Of a DNA stretch of 64,000 nt, positions 1-9,298 are shown piece by piece. Positions within the stretch are counted from its first letter, which is position 1; each line of letters begins with the position of its first letter. The notes under the pieces are model-generated. The model made no database searches, had not been told where the DNA came from, and saw only the letters and a program-made list of their open reading frames with translations. Both the position numbers and the translations under genes were made by a program. The stretch spans positions 6,262,859 through 6,326,858 of the forward strand of contig NZ_CP036298.1 in NCBI RefSeq assembly GCF_007752135.1. The letters run 5' to 3'. The stretch is from Aureliella helgolandensis. GTDB lineage: Bacteria; Planctomycetota; Planctomycetia; Pirellulales; Pirellulaceae.

Positions 1-1128
1 CGATTTCCACTTCTACTGTTGGCCATCAGTGCCCTTCTACTTCTGGTCTTCTACAGTCAATGGACCCCAGAGGCGGCGCGAGTCTCGGGGTTCATCGAAG
101 CCGACGAAATCCGGCTTGGTTCTCGTGTGGGCGGACGCGTCGCAAATGTTCAAGTCACAGAGGGGCAACCCGTTCAGGCTGGCGAAGTGCTGGTTGAGTT
201 AGAACCGTTTGACCTGCTGGAGCGAGAAGCGCAACTGGAGTTTTCGCTGGCGGCTGCAGAGGCCGACTACAAGCGCTTTTCCAATGGATTCCGCGACGAG
301 GAAAAGGCTCAAGCAAAATCCAGGTTCGAACAACTGCAGGCAAGGCTTGACCTGCTGGCTGCGGGAGCGCGACAGGCGGAAATTGAGGCTGCACGTGGGC
401 GTTTATCAATGGCTCAAGTCGAAAGGAAGCTTGCCGAGCAAACGTTTAAGAGAGTCGAGCAGCTTGTCCTAGAGAATGCGGTGTCCCAACAAGAGGTTGA
501 GGCCGCTAGCGAGGCCCTGGAGGCCGCAGCGGCCAATGTTGTCGTTCGACAGCAGGAGTTGAATCTACTCGAAGCGGGTACGCGTAAAGAAGAGCTGCGC
601 GAAGCTGCAGCGCGCCTAGAGGAGGCGTATCAGGCTTGGCAATTGATGGAGCATGGTTACCGCGCCGAGGAGATAGAGCAGGCCCAAGCCGCTCGAGATG
701 CAGCACAAGCCGCATTGGAAGCAATTCGTCAACAAAAGGAAGAGCTCAACATCAAGAGTCCTATTGATGGATCAATTGAATCGCTTGATCTGCAGCCAGG
801 GGACATGGTGGCCGCGGGAGCGCCGGTGTTATCAATGTTGGACAAAGACAATCTCTGGGTGCGGGCCTATGTGCCCCAAAACCGCATTGGCATCAAAGTA
901 GGGCAGACCGTTCGCGTTACCGTCGACACCTACCCTGACGAGCCGTTTACAGGCACGGTCTCGTTTGTTGCTCGCCAAGCTGAATTCACGCCTAACAATG
1001 TTCAGACGCTGGAGGAGCGATCCAAACAAGTTTTTCGCTTCAAAGTGGCCATTGAAAATCGACGAGACCTGCTCCGCCCGGGAATGATGGCCGATGTCTG
1101 GCTGGAGCAAGCAGGGGGAGGAGAATGA
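1..1128 (+). CDS. HlyD/YbhG-type membrane fusion protein, 5'-truncated by window edge
   Basis: Periplasmic adaptor subunit that would link an inner-membrane ABC exporter to an outer-membrane channel. The reading frame is open from base 1 with hydrophobic residues (a likely N-terminal membrane anchor), so the real start is probably left of the window; the first in-window start-like codon is TTG at 19. After the anchor comes a biotinyl-lipoyl half (GSRVGGRVANVQV, then EGQPVQAGEVL), a long Ala/Glu/Gln-rich coiled-coil hairpin, the second lipoyl half (IKSPIDGSIESLDLQPGD) and a beta-barrel region ending GMMADVWLE. Its stop overlaps the start of the following ABC gene (ATGA), as expected for a coupled YbhG-YbhF-type exporter. 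The substrate cannot be read from the sequence. Confidence 0.9.
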   Translation, partial: RFPLLLLAISALLLLVFYSQWTPEAARVSGFIEADEIRLGSRVGGRVANVQVTEGQPVQAGEVLVELEPFDLLEREAQLEFSLAAAEADYKRFSNGFRDEEKAQAKSRFEQLQARLDLLAAGARQAEIEAARGRLSMAQVERKLAEQTFKRVEQLVLENAVSQQEVEAASEALEAAAANVVVRQQELNLLEAGTRKEELREAAARLEEAYQAWQLMEHGYRAEEIEQAQAARDAAQAALEAIRQQKEELNIKSPIDGSIESLDLQPGDMVAAGAPVLSMLDKDNLWVRAYVPQNRIGIKVGQTVRVTVDTYPDEPFTGTVSFVARQAEFTPNNVQTLEERSKQVFRFKVAIENRRDLLRPGMMADVWLEQAGGGE

Positions 1129-3473
1129 ACACTCCCATCATTGACGTGCGTTCCCTGTCTCGGTCGTTCGGTACGCTTGTGGCCGTGCAGGATGTTTCAT
1201 TCCAGGTACATCGAGGCTCAATCTTCGGACTATTGGGGCCCAACGGAAGCGGAAAATCGACGATCATACGCATGTTGCTGGGGATTCTTCCGCCCAGTAA
1301 GGGTGACGCCAGTGTGCTCGGACTGAATGTGCGCAGCGACGCAGAACAGATCAAACCGCGTGTCGGTTACATGTCCCAGCAATTCAGCCTCTATGGCGAT
1401 CTCTCGGTACAAGAAAATCTTGATTTCTATGGTCGGATCTACGGGCTTGATCGGGAGCGTTTGGCTGAGCGACGCGAAGACGTACTCAGCCTGACCGGCC
1501 TGAAAGACCGACTACCGCAGTTGGCAGATACGCTTTCAGGTGGTTGGAAACAACGACTGGCTTTAGCTTGCTCGTTGATCCATGAACCGGAGGTTCTATT
1601 CCTGGATGAACCGACCGCCGGAATTGATCCCGTTGCACGGCGACACCTCTGGGATTTGCTGTTCGAATTGTCGGGTCGGGGAGTCACCCTGTTCGTCACC
1701 ACGCACTACATGGACGAAGCAGAACGATGTACTGAGGTCGGCTACATCTATCAGTCTCACTTGCTTGTACTGGGTAAGCCTCACCAACTGAAACAGCTCC
1801 CCGAAGTTAATCCTGCAGGCACGCAACGGTACGAAATTCGTCTGCCAAGTCCGGCACGACATCTCGCCGCCTTGCGCCGTCTACCCGAGGTCCATGACGC
1901 GACGCTTTTCGGCGAAACGATTCACCTGCTAATGGACCAATCGCATTCACCCCGGCAGATTCTTAGCCAATTGGAGTTACCACCGTCGGCGGAGACGCGC
2001 AAGATCTCTCCGAGTTTAGAAGATGTCTTCGTAACCTTGACGAGCAACGCCGAGAAGCAAAGCATTGAACCAGGAGCTCCCCCGAGCGTTCCCGACGCCG
2101 ACCTCGCCACCAAGGATTCAACTCCTCCACCATCCCTAACTTCTTCGCCAGCCCTAGCCGCTCCACCAGCCCTAACTTCTTCGCCAACCCTAGCCGCTCC
2201 CCCTCCGCCAGCGGCTACCGCCGCAGCCCCTCCTGCGACATCCAGGGCTGCTAAGCCCTTTTCCCGAGTACGTTCCGGGGTTGTTCCCAATGCCGCATCG
2301 CCAGCAAAGCCGCACCGAAACTCATGGACGGGACTGTGGGCTGTGTTGCTCAAGGAACTGGTTCATATCCGCCGGCAACCGACGACGTTGTTTTTTATGC
2401 TGGTGATCCCAGCGATGCAGACCATAATTTTTGGATATGCGATCGATACTCAGATTGAGCACATCCCAACGGTCATGTTCAATATGGATGGCCGACAGAT
2501 ATCGCGAGAGCTAACCGCCGCATTCGAGAACACGCGTCGCTTTCGCATTGACGCACAGGTGCGGGACGAAGAATCCTTTCAGCGAGCGCTGTCATCGGGA
2601 CGGGCCAAAGTCGGAATTCGCATTCCCCCTAATTATGCCGATCAATTGCTGCGTGGCGAACAAACGAAGCTACAAGTTTTGATTGATGGCAGCGATTCTC
2701 AAGTCGCGACAACGGCGCAGAGTACCGCACAACTTCTCGGCATGAACTTGTCCATTCAGATGGCCAGAGCCAAAGGCGATGCGCTGCAATTAGCACCAGC
2801 CCGCAACGCATCTGGTCAAGGCGTCTTGCCCATCGAGGTGCGGACGCGAATGCTTTACAACCCGGATCTAGACAGCTCCCATTTCTTTGTGCCTGGTTTG
2901 GTCGGGATCATCCTGCAATTGGTCACGCTATTCCTAACTTCCTTTGCCGTCGTACGTGAGCGCGAACTTGGCACGCTCGAGCAACTGTTTGTAACTCCCG
3001 TCGGCCGCAAGGGACTGCTGCTCGGCAAGCTCTTGCCATACGCCTTGGTTGGATTTCTGTCGTTTTTAATCGTCTTGGTGGTCATGATCTACGTTTTCCA
3101 TGTCAACATCCGCGGAAGCATCACATTGTTGCTCGTATTATCGATGTTGTTCATGGTGTGTTCGCTCGCTCTGGGATTGCTGGTGTCGACCATCGCTAAG
3201 ACGCAACTCGAAGCGTTTCAGTTCGCGTTCGTCATCATGCTGCCATCGGTCTTGTTATCTGGATTTGTTTTTCCACGCAGTGAAATGCCCCTACCGATCT
3301 ACTTAATAACGTTCACCATTCCAGTGACTTACTATATTGAAATCCTGCGAGGCGTAGTCTTACGGGGCGCTGACTTCGTGGACCTGATGCCCTGGGTGCT
3401 AGGGCTGACGATTTGCGGCGTGGTCGTTCTTACCTTGAGCGTGGCCCGATTCCAAAAGCGAATCAGTGGATAG
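1125..3473 (+). CDS. ABC exporter, ATPase and ABC-2 permease fused in one chain
   Basis: A 782-aa protein. Residues about 1-305 form an ABC ATPase: Walker A GPNGSGKST, signature LSGGWKQR, Walker B VLFLDEPTAGIDP and the H-loop TTHYMDEAE. Residues about 310-400 are a Pro/Ala/Ser-rich linker holding a duplicated 12-aa unit. Residues about 405-782 form an ABC-2 type permease: one membrane segment near 420, an extracytoplasmic loop, then about five segments from residue 585 on. In E. coli YbhF and YbhS/R the ATPase and permeases are separate chains, so the fusion is notable. Start and stop overlap with the upstream adaptor indicate an operon. It is probably a drug or small-molecule exporter; the substrate is unknown. 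Confidence 0.92.
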   Translation: MNTPIIDVRSLSRSFGTLVAVQDVSFQVHRGSIFGLLGPNGSGKSTIIRMLLGILPPSKGDASVLGLNVRSDAEQIKPRVGYMSQQFSLYGDLSVQENLDFYGRIYGLDRERLAERREDVLSLTGLKDRLPQLADTLSGGWKQRLALACSLIHEPEVLFLDEPTAGIDPVARRHLWDLLFELSGRGVTLFVTTHYMDEAERCTEVGYIYQSHLLVLGKPHQLKQLPEVNPAGTQRYEIRLPSPARHLAALRRLPEVHDATLFGETIHLLMDQSHSPRQILSQLELPPSAETRKISPSLEDVFVTLTSNAEKQSIEPGAPPSVPDADLATKDSTPPPSLTSSPALAAPPALTSSPTLAAPPPPAATAAAPPATSRAAKPFSRVRSGVVPNAASPAKPHRNSWTGLWAVLLKELVHIRRQPTTLFFMLVIPAMQTIIFGYAIDTQIEHIPTVMFNMDGRQISRELTAAFENTRRFRIDAQVRDEESFQRALSSGRAKVGIRIPPNYADQLLRGEQTKLQVLIDGSDSQVATTAQSTAQLLGMNLSIQMARAKGDALQLAPARNASGQGVLPIEVRTRMLYNPDLDSSHFFVPGLVGIILQLVTLFLTSFAVVRERELGTLEQLFVTPVGRKGLLLGKLLPYALVGFLSFLIVLVVMIYVFHVNIRGSITLLLVLSMLFMVCSLALGLLVSTIAKTQLEAFQFAFVIMLPSVLLSGFVFPRSEMPLPIYLITFTIPVTYYIEILRGVVLRGADFVDLMPWVLGLTICGVVVLTLSVARFQKRISG
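2134..2205 (+). repeat. Two 36-bp in-frame tandem units in the ABC fusion linker
   Basis: Two near-identical 36-bp units starting at 2134 and 2170 encode LTSSPALAAPPA and LTSSPTLAAPPP. The unit length keeps frame, so the linker can grow or shrink by 12 residues. Confidence 0.8.
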
Positions 3474-3577
3474 ACGGGGTAACTTGGGGTGTAGCCGACG
3501 GCACCAAACAGGGAGCACTTGGCGAGCATCCGAGGTCTGACAACGCTAGCGACAAGAGTACACAGAAACGGACAATC

Positions 3578-5656
3578 ATGAATCAATGGGAACAGATTGA
3601 AGGCACGCCCTATCCGCTCGGAGCCTACTGGGTCGCCGAAGACAACGCGTACAACTTTTCGCTCTACTCCAAACACGCTGAAGCAGTTCACCTGCTCTTG
3701 TACTCGAAGCAGGACGTAGTCCATCCCGTTTTCGAATACGCGATGGACTACCTGAAAAACAAGTCGGGTCCGGTGTGGCATTGCCGGATCAGCAGGGCCG
3801 ATGCGGCGGACGCCGCGTACTACGCCTACCGGGTCGATGGACCAGCACCGCAGGGGCAATTCGAATGGCACAGCTTCGACTTCGAAAAAGTGTTGCTCGA
3901 TCCCTGTGCCCGCAGTGTCTACTTTCCCGATGCCTTCAGCCGCCAAGCTGCTTGCCGCCCGGGCTCCAATGCTGGCCAAGCACCGCTGGGCGTACTTCCA
4001 ACGCAGCTCTGCGAAATTGATTGGCAAGACGACAAGCAACCACGGCACAACAGCGAATTGGTGATCTATGAGCTGCACGTGAAGGGGTTTACGCAGCACC
4101 CAAGCTCCGGTGTGCCCGAGTCCCATCGTGGCACTTTCCTAGGCATTGTCGACAAGATCCCGTACATCGTCGACCTTGGGATCACTGCCGTTGAACTAAT
4201 GCCCGTGTTCCAGTTTGATCCGGACGACGACAACTACTGGGGGTACATGCCACTGAACTTCTATTCACCCCATCATGCCTACGCCACGGACCCAGCTGCC
4301 TGCAAAGTCCAGGCCGAATTCTGTACGATGGTCAAGGCACTGCATGCGGCTGGCATCGAAGTCATCTTGGATGTCGTCTACAACCACACTTGCGAAGGCG
4401 ATCAGACTGGACCGACCTACAGCTTCAAAGGGATCGACAACAGCTCCGCCTACATCATAACCGGCAATGCAGAGGCACCATTTGCTAACTACAGCGGTAC
4501 GGGAAACACGCTACACACCGCCAACCGAGCCGTTCGCCGACACATTGTTGACAGTCTTCGATTTTGGGACAGCGAAATGCACGTCGACGGGTTCCGCTTC
4601 GACCTCGCGTCCATTTTCACGCGCAGCAGCGATGGCTCGATCAATCTCGATGACCCACCGATTATCAGTGAGATCGGCACCAACGCCGACTTAACCAACA
4701 ATCGACTCATCGCCGAACCTTGGGATGCCGGAGGCGAATTCCAACTTGGTTCAAAATTCCCCGGGCAGCGATGGATGCAGTGGAACGCCCACTATCGCGA
4801 TACCCTGCAACGCTTCGTCCGAGGTGATCCCGGTTTGGTATCCGACTTGATGACTAGGATCTACGGTAGCGCCGACCTCTTCCCCGATGATCGTTTTCAC
4901 GCCTACCAACCTCCGCTAAGCATCAATTACATCACGTCCCACGATGGATCCACGCTGTACGATCTCGTTACCTACACCAACAAACGCAACTGGGCCAATG
5001 GCCACAACAACACCGACGGCGCGAGTGAATCGAGTTGGAATAGTGGCTGGGAGGGCGACGAAAACGTCCCTCCCGAGGTGTTCCAACTGCGGAAACAACA
5101 AATCAAGAACTTCATCTGCCTGCTGATGCTCTCCAATGGCACGCCAATGTTTCGCATGGGGGATGAATTTCTGCAAACGCAAGGCGGAAACACCAACCCC
5201 TACAACCAAGACAATGAAACGAGCTGGCTAGACTGGAGTCGCCAAGCGATCCATCAAGACGTGCACCGTTTCGTCAAACACATGATTGCCTTCCGCCGAA
5301 GCCATCCCTCGATCAGCCGATCAAGGTTTTGGCGAGAGGACATCAAGTGGTATGGAACAGATTACTTGGTCGATATGTCCCCTACTTCCCAGCAACTCGC
5401 CTACTGCCTCCACGGCGGATCCCAAAACGATACAGACCTCTACGTCATGATCAATGCCGCAGCCACACCAGCCACGTTTGGCATTCAAGCCGGTGCGCCC
5501 GGTACTTGGCACCTAGCCGTCGACACTTCCCGGCCGAGTCCAACAGATATCACACTAGAGCTCACCGCTCCAATCGAAGAGACAAACTATCAAACAGCAG
5601 CTCGAAGCGTCGTCGTCCTGCAAAGTGCAGAGGCACCTGCTCCTGGCAAGGCGTAG
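3578..5656 (+). CDS. glgX: Glycogen debranching enzyme, GH13 isoamylase type
   Basis: A 692-aa enzyme that would hydrolyse alpha-1,6 branches of (limit-)dextrins from glycogen. An N-terminal CBM48-like domain (TPYPLGAYWV...NFSLYSKHAEAVHLLLY) is followed by a GH13 barrel with all four conserved regions: DVVYNHT near residue 265, GFRFDLAS with the nucleophile Asp342, LIAEPWD with acid/base Glu380, and TSHDG with Asp456. The ATG at 3578 is preferred because the CBM48 begins right after it; an open frame extends upstream to 3413 but overlaps the ABC gene. The following oxidoreductase gene lies 536 bp away with its own promoter signal, so glgX appears to be transcribed separately. GlgX-family length fits. 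Confidence 0.92.
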   Translation: MNQWEQIEGTPYPLGAYWVAEDNAYNFSLYSKHAEAVHLLLYSKQDVVHPVFEYAMDYLKNKSGPVWHCRISRADAADAAYYAYRVDGPAPQGQFEWHSFDFEKVLLDPCARSVYFPDAFSRQAACRPGSNAGQAPLGVLPTQLCEIDWQDDKQPRHNSELVIYELHVKGFTQHPSSGVPESHRGTFLGIVDKIPYIVDLGITAVELMPVFQFDPDDDNYWGYMPLNFYSPHHAYATDPAACKVQAEFCTMVKALHAAGIEVILDVVYNHTCEGDQTGPTYSFKGIDNSSAYIITGNAEAPFANYSGTGNTLHTANRAVRRHIVDSLRFWDSEMHVDGFRFDLASIFTRSSDGSINLDDPPIISEIGTNADLTNNRLIAEPWDAGGEFQLGSKFPGQRWMQWNAHYRDTLQRFVRGDPGLVSDLMTRIYGSADLFPDDRFHAYQPPLSINYITSHDGSTLYDLVTYTNKRNWANGHNNTDGASESSWNSGWEGDENVPPEVFQLRKQQIKNFICLLMLSNGTPMFRMGDEFLQTQGGNTNPYNQDNETSWLDWSRQAIHQDVHRFVKHMIAFRRSHPSISRSRFWREDIKWYGTDYLVDMSPTSQQLAYCLHGGSQNDTDLYVMINAAATPATFGIQAGAPGTWHLAVDTSRPSPTDITLELTAPIEETNYQTAARSVVVLQSAEAPAPGKA

Positions 5657-6192
5657 CCCTAGCTACTCCCCTGCGGCAGGGATCGACTGCATGAAAGCCG
5701 GAACGCCAACACAGACGACGGCGTCACAATCTGCACGGCTTGTTGCAATAGTAACTCACCGCGTGCGCGAAGGCCGGATTCGTTGCTGACAATTCAATAT
5801 AGGGGTGCGATTTTGGCTTTGCATTAGAAGATGCAACGAAATCGACAAGCCGTTCAAGCGATCGTGCCCCCAGGCCTAAGGATTCGATGCCAGCTGACTC
5901 CTCTTCCGATGCTTCATCCACCGCGAGTTTGGTTGGGAAGCAATCAGCTCGATTGCCGGGCGATGTGCCTTCTGAGGAACCACATGAAGGTGGGCGATTC
6001 GAATCGACAACTCCCTCAATTGCGTAAGCCTCACCGTCCTCCTACGGAATGTAGCATCCATTCCATGCCAACTTGGATAAGAATCCGCCCTATCAGCCCG
6101 ATGTTTTGCGTACGCAGTTTCGCGATTGGCAATGGCATGAGCATTGCAGTCACTTCGTAGATCCAATACTCCCAACCAAAGAAAAGAGCAAC
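5657..6192. other. Intergenic region with a sigma-54 promoter near its end
   Basis: No convincing gene. A small hairpin (CCCTG-CGG-CAGGG, 5669-5681) follows glgX and could be a weak terminator. A 65-codon minus-strand frame (5724-5921) has no recognisable domain. The last 60 bp carry the -24/-12 promoter listed separately. Confidence 0.6.
6133..6148 (+). promoter_or_regulatory. Sigma-54 (-24/-12) promoter for the MDR oxidoreductase
   Basis: TGGCATG-AGCA-TTGCA fits the RpoN consensus TGGCAYG-N4-TTGCW. The GG at 6134 and the GC at 6146 are exactly 12 bp apart. The predicted transcription start is near 6159, about 34 nt before the chosen ATG. Confidence 0.7.
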
Positions 6193-7230
6193 ATGTCTCA
6201 ATCACGCCAGACCAATCGTAGGATCGTACTAAACTCCCGGCCCCATGGCGCTCCACGGCCCGACAACTTTCGAATGGAAACCTCCAGCTTGCCAGTCCCC
6301 GCCGATGGGCAGGTGTTGCTGCGAACGGTTTACCTGTCGCTTGATCCCTACATGCGGGGGCGCATGAGTGACGCAGCCTCTTACGCTCCACCGGTTGAGC
6401 TTGGCGAAGTGATGGTGGGTGGAACGGTTTGCATTGTCGAGCAATCCCAGCATTCTGACTTTGCACCGGGTGACTGGGTGTTGGCCAATTCAGGCTGGCA
6501 GGATTACGCAGTGTCGGGTGGGCAAGGTCTCATTACGTTAGGGCAAAATCTGGAACATCCATCCAGGTCTTTAGGTGTTCTGGGAATGCCCGGCTTCACG
6601 GCTTACATGGGGTTGCTCGATATTGGACGCCCACAATCCGGTGAGACGGTAGTGGTGGCTGCTGCGACCGGTGCGGTCGGCTCCGTCGTGGGGCAGATAG
6701 CCAAGCTAAAGGGATGCCGTGTCGTAGGAGTCGCAGGCGGTCCGAAGAAGTGCAAAGTCGGAGTGGAGGACTTTGGCTTGGACATGTGCTTGGATCACCA
6801 CGCGGAGGATTTCTCTCAGCAACTCGCTGACGCTTGCCCGCTGGGCATCGACGTGTACTTTGAAAGCGTCGGCGGCAAAGTCTTCGACGCAGTCCTTCCG
6901 CTCTTGAACGCCAAGGCTCGCATTCCAATCTGTGGTTTAATCGCCCACTACAACGACACCGAGCCACCTGCCGGTCCGGATCGATTGCCCATGTTGATGC
7001 AGACCTTTTTGGTTCGACGCATCAAGGCACAAGGCTTCATCATCTTTGAAGACTACGGTTCGCGGTTTGGTGAATTTCTCGAGAACATGACGCCTTGGGT
7101 CTCGGAAGGCAAAGTAAAGATTCTCGAAGATGTCGTCGATGGACTGGAGAGAGCGCCAGACGCATTCATCGGCTTGCTCGAAGGTGATAACTTTGGCAAG
7201 CTCACTGTCCGCGTTGGCGACGAACACTAG
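6193..7230 (+). CDS. NADPH-dependent MDR oxidoreductase (CurA/YncB/leukotriene B4 12-hydroxydehydrogenase type)
   Basis: A 345-aa zinc-independent medium-chain reductase expected to reduce alpha,beta-unsaturated ketones, aldehydes or quinone-like compounds with NADPH. Visible features are the N-terminal family signature (LSLDPYMRGRM), the Rossmann motif AATGAVGSVVGQIAK, the NADP-binding turn VAGGPKKCK and FESVGGKVFDAVLPLL. The ATG at 6193 follows a purine-rich AAAGAAAAGAG stretch and begins where family members begin; an in-frame start at 6073 would lie upstream of the predicted transcription start. The stop is only 14 bp from the convergent DHOD-like gene. Its sigma-54 promoter suggests stress- or oxygen-responsive expression; this is inferred. 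Confidence 0.88.
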   Translation: MSQSRQTNRRIVLNSRPHGAPRPDNFRMETSSLPVPADGQVLLRTVYLSLDPYMRGRMSDAASYAPPVELGEVMVGGTVCIVEQSQHSDFAPGDWVLANSGWQDYAVSGGQGLITLGQNLEHPSRSLGVLGMPGFTAYMGLLDIGRPQSGETVVVAAATGAVGSVVGQIAKLKGCRVVGVAGGPKKCKVGVEDFGLDMCLDHHAEDFSQQLADACPLGIDVYFESVGGKVFDAVLPLLNAKARIPICGLIAHYNDTEPPAGPDRLPMLMQTFLVRRIKAQGFIIFEDYGSRFGEFLENMTPWVSEGKVKILEDVVDGLERAPDAFIGLLEGDNFGKLTVRVGDEH

Positions 7231-7244
7231 CCACTCCGTTGCAC

Positions 7245-8294
7245 TCATTCAGTAACGTGGCCCCAACGATCGGAGTGCAGAGACGCTTTGGCCGGTTCGG
7301 CGCCGGAGCTATCGAGCCGCGACGAGAGCGCGTCGATGTAGGCGGCACGCTCTTCGTCGCCGCTGAATTCGAGCGGTCGCTGCATTTGCAGGTCGCGAAG
7401 AGATCGCATGTGGTGTTTCTCCATGAAAACGCGTAGGCCGTCCAGCATCGTGCGGATGACGTCCGGGCCCTCGCGATAAATTGCCGAGGTTACCATCGCT
7501 ACGTCGGCTCCCGCCAACAAGACTTTGATCAGATCGTCGGCTTGGGCAACTCCACCACTGGCCGCAAGCGCCATGGCTGGACAGAATCCATGGACCTGCA
7601 TGAGAGTCTCTAGAGATTCGGTCCCAACGCCGGCACGTGTGAGCTTCCACTTGGACGCTGGCTTGAGTGTGTCCAGGCAAATATCCACTTCCGGTGCTCG
7701 CCCGTAGAGCACGAGGCCCTGCGTGCCCGATAGTAGTTGCGTAGCAAGGTGTGGAATACTCGTAAAGTTGCGGCCCAGCTTCACAAACAATGGGATGCTA
7801 ATGGCTGCATTGATATCACGCACCGCATCGAGGATTGTCGTTTCAATCTCCGCTGAACTCTTGTACTCACGAGCAAGCGAGTGGTGTACGTTCAGCTCAA
7901 TCGCCGCCGCACCAACCTCTTGCAACTCGCCAGCAAAGTCCACCCAGCCGCCTGCGGTGTAGCCGTTCAAGCTTGCAATGATGGGGATGGATTGCGTCAC
8001 CGTTGCACGATTGACCATGGAAAGATACGACTGGGCGTCAGGACACGCCCAGTTGGCTTGAGTTCGACCGGCGCGGTCCAGCAGACGTTGTTCGGATTCC
8101 GTTATGGAGCGACCGTTCGCCTTAGTCCATTGAATCACCTGCTCTTCGAACAGCGATGGAAACACGATCGCGCCGGCACCGGCCGCTTGAATGGCGACGC
8201 GTGCCGGGTCCTGCATTGTCATTGCACACGCCCCCACGACAACGGGTGACGCCAATTTCAATCCGCCATAGTTGGCCTTCAAACTCATCGACAT
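7245..8294 (-). CDS. Dihydroorotate dehydrogenase-like FMN protein
   Basis: A 349-aa TIM-barrel flavoprotein of the class 1 DHOD-like family. Features seen: the N-terminal KLASPVVVGACAMT strand, the SLNGYT and IELNVHH strands, FVKLGRNF (phosphate/FMN-side lysine), and the C-terminal GGV and GADVAMVTSA FMN-phosphate loops. No pyrimidine-biosynthesis gene is adjacent, so a true PyrD role is doubtful. From general knowledge, homologues of this stand-alone type often sit near fermentative or pyruvate:ferredoxin oxidoreductase genes. I chose the ATG at 8294 because GAG lies 7 nt upstream and the barrel starts just after; the frame is open to 8336. A sigma-54 site lies about 700 bp upstream. Confidence 0.85.
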   Translation of the reverse strand: MSMSLKANYGGLKLASPVVVGACAMTMQDPARVAIQAAGAGAIVFPSLFEEQVIQWTKANGRSITESEQRLLDRAGRTQANWACPDAQSYLSMVNRATVTQSIPIIASLNGYTAGGWVDFAGELQEVGAAAIELNVHHSLAREYKSSAEIETTILDAVRDINAAISIPLFVKLGRNFTSIPHLATQLLSGTQGLVLYGRAPEVDICLDTLKPASKWKLTRAGVGTESLETLMQVHGFCPAMALAASGGVAQADDLIKVLLAGADVAMVTSAIYREGPDVIRTMLDGLRVFMEKHHMRSLRDLQMQRPLEFSGDEERAAYIDALSSRLDSSGAEPAKASLHSDRWGHVTE

Positions 8295-8985
8295 GGTAAT
8301 TCTCAAGGTTGAAAGTAAGTGGAAAAGGACCGTCAAAATCGACCGACGGCTTTGAGCAGATCGGGAACACCGGCAACGAAGTCGTATTCGGCGTGGGGCA
8401 ATGGCTGGCAGGCCATCGATTGTTGATGGATTAGTGTGTCCGCTTTGAAAGCCGCCGGATTGTGGACAATTGTTTCATCGAGTTCACTTTCCTGTTTGGA
8501 CGAGACCCTGGACCGACAGACACGTGAACAACTCGAAGGTGCAGATCTTAGGCGGTAACTATTTGCAAAATTGTTGGTGGATTTGCTGCGGCGGATTTTT
8601 CTCAGCCTGTCCAAGTGCGTTCCCCAGCAGCGGTGCCTTACCTGATCATTTCCGTGGCTGGAGCCACCAGGCCCCCCAAGGATGCGCGTCACGATGACTC
8701 CCGCCATTCGTCATTCAAAAACAGAATCCTCCATGCGCTGTGAAGTCCCCCACCAAATTCGGCTGCACTCCTAGCTCTAGCAACTGCTTCGCTAGACGTA
8801 CAAGGCAAATTGAGTTCGTCGAACCAACGTTCGCTGTGGCAGACAAAGCCCTGATCGCCCCGAACTCCGTTTACCGTATGCTGCGGGTGCTACCTCAGCC
8901 AGACTCGCCACGAGCCGCGTATTAGGGAACCTCGCCCATGTTCCGAAACGCACATGGCGTCCCTCCGTCACGAGCCACCAGTAGT

Positions 8986-9000
8986 GCAAGCGGGGTGCCA
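8986..9000 (-). promoter_or_regulatory. Candidate sigma-54 promoter pointing toward the DHOD-like gene
   Basis: Read on the minus strand the site is TGGCACC-CCGC-TTGC, with GG and GC 12 bp apart. It differs from consensus only at the base after TGGCAC. The transcript would start near 8974 and run about 680 nt before the DHOD-like ATG, through the remnant region. Confidence 0.5.
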
Positions 9001-9042
9001 ACCATAAGAAAAGCGTCTTGGGTGACAAAATGCGGTTTTGTG

Positions 9043-9060
9043 GTGTGCCGTGATGCACAC
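9043..9060. promoter_or_regulatory. Inverted repeat upstream of the leftward sigma-54 site
   Basis: GTGTGC-CGTGAT-GCACAC has perfect 6-bp arms and lies about 45 bp upstream of the -24 element. It could be an activator site, but it does not match the palindrome found near the USP gene. Confidence 0.3.
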
Positions 9061-9190
9061 TTGACGCTAATTGTCCCAGCCGGAAGTCCCCCTGGGCACA
9101 TTTCTAGACGAAAGGTACGTGGGCGGCGAATATTGAAGCATTCGACACCGAGCTTGGCTGACCGATTGCCAGCGCCCGCTAAAACGCCGC

Positions 9191-9230
9191 AGAGTCGCGG
9201 AGTCGCGGAGTCGCAGAGTCGCAGAGTCGC
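9191..9230. repeat. Five tandem copies of an 8-bp unit
   Basis: The units are RGAGTCGC with AG or GG at the first two positions, repeated five times without gaps. No function is apparent; slipped-strand expansion is likely. Confidence 0.8.
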
Positions 9231-9298
9231 TGGCCTTAATGCTAGCTGCATCGAGACGTTGTTCCTGACAAGTCGGAGTATCGCTACCGATTGGTCTC

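Larger units (their letters stand above)
8295..9298. other. Gene-poor spacer with a leftward sigma-54 site and a possible gene remnant
   Basis: No complete gene is recognised. A minus-strand frame (8333-8707) ends with a protein-like tail (DETIVHNPAAFKADTLIHQQ and on to KAVGRF) just before the DHOD-like gene, but its N-terminal part looks random. It may be the 3' remnant of a lost gene. The region also holds an 8-bp tandem repeat and an 18-bp inverted repeat, listed separately. Confidence 0.4.

Noticed and set aside
3413-3577. Extended N-terminus of the debranching enzyme
   Set aside because: It overlaps the end of the ABC gene and adds residues with no similarity to CBM48; the ATG at 3578 starts at the family boundary.
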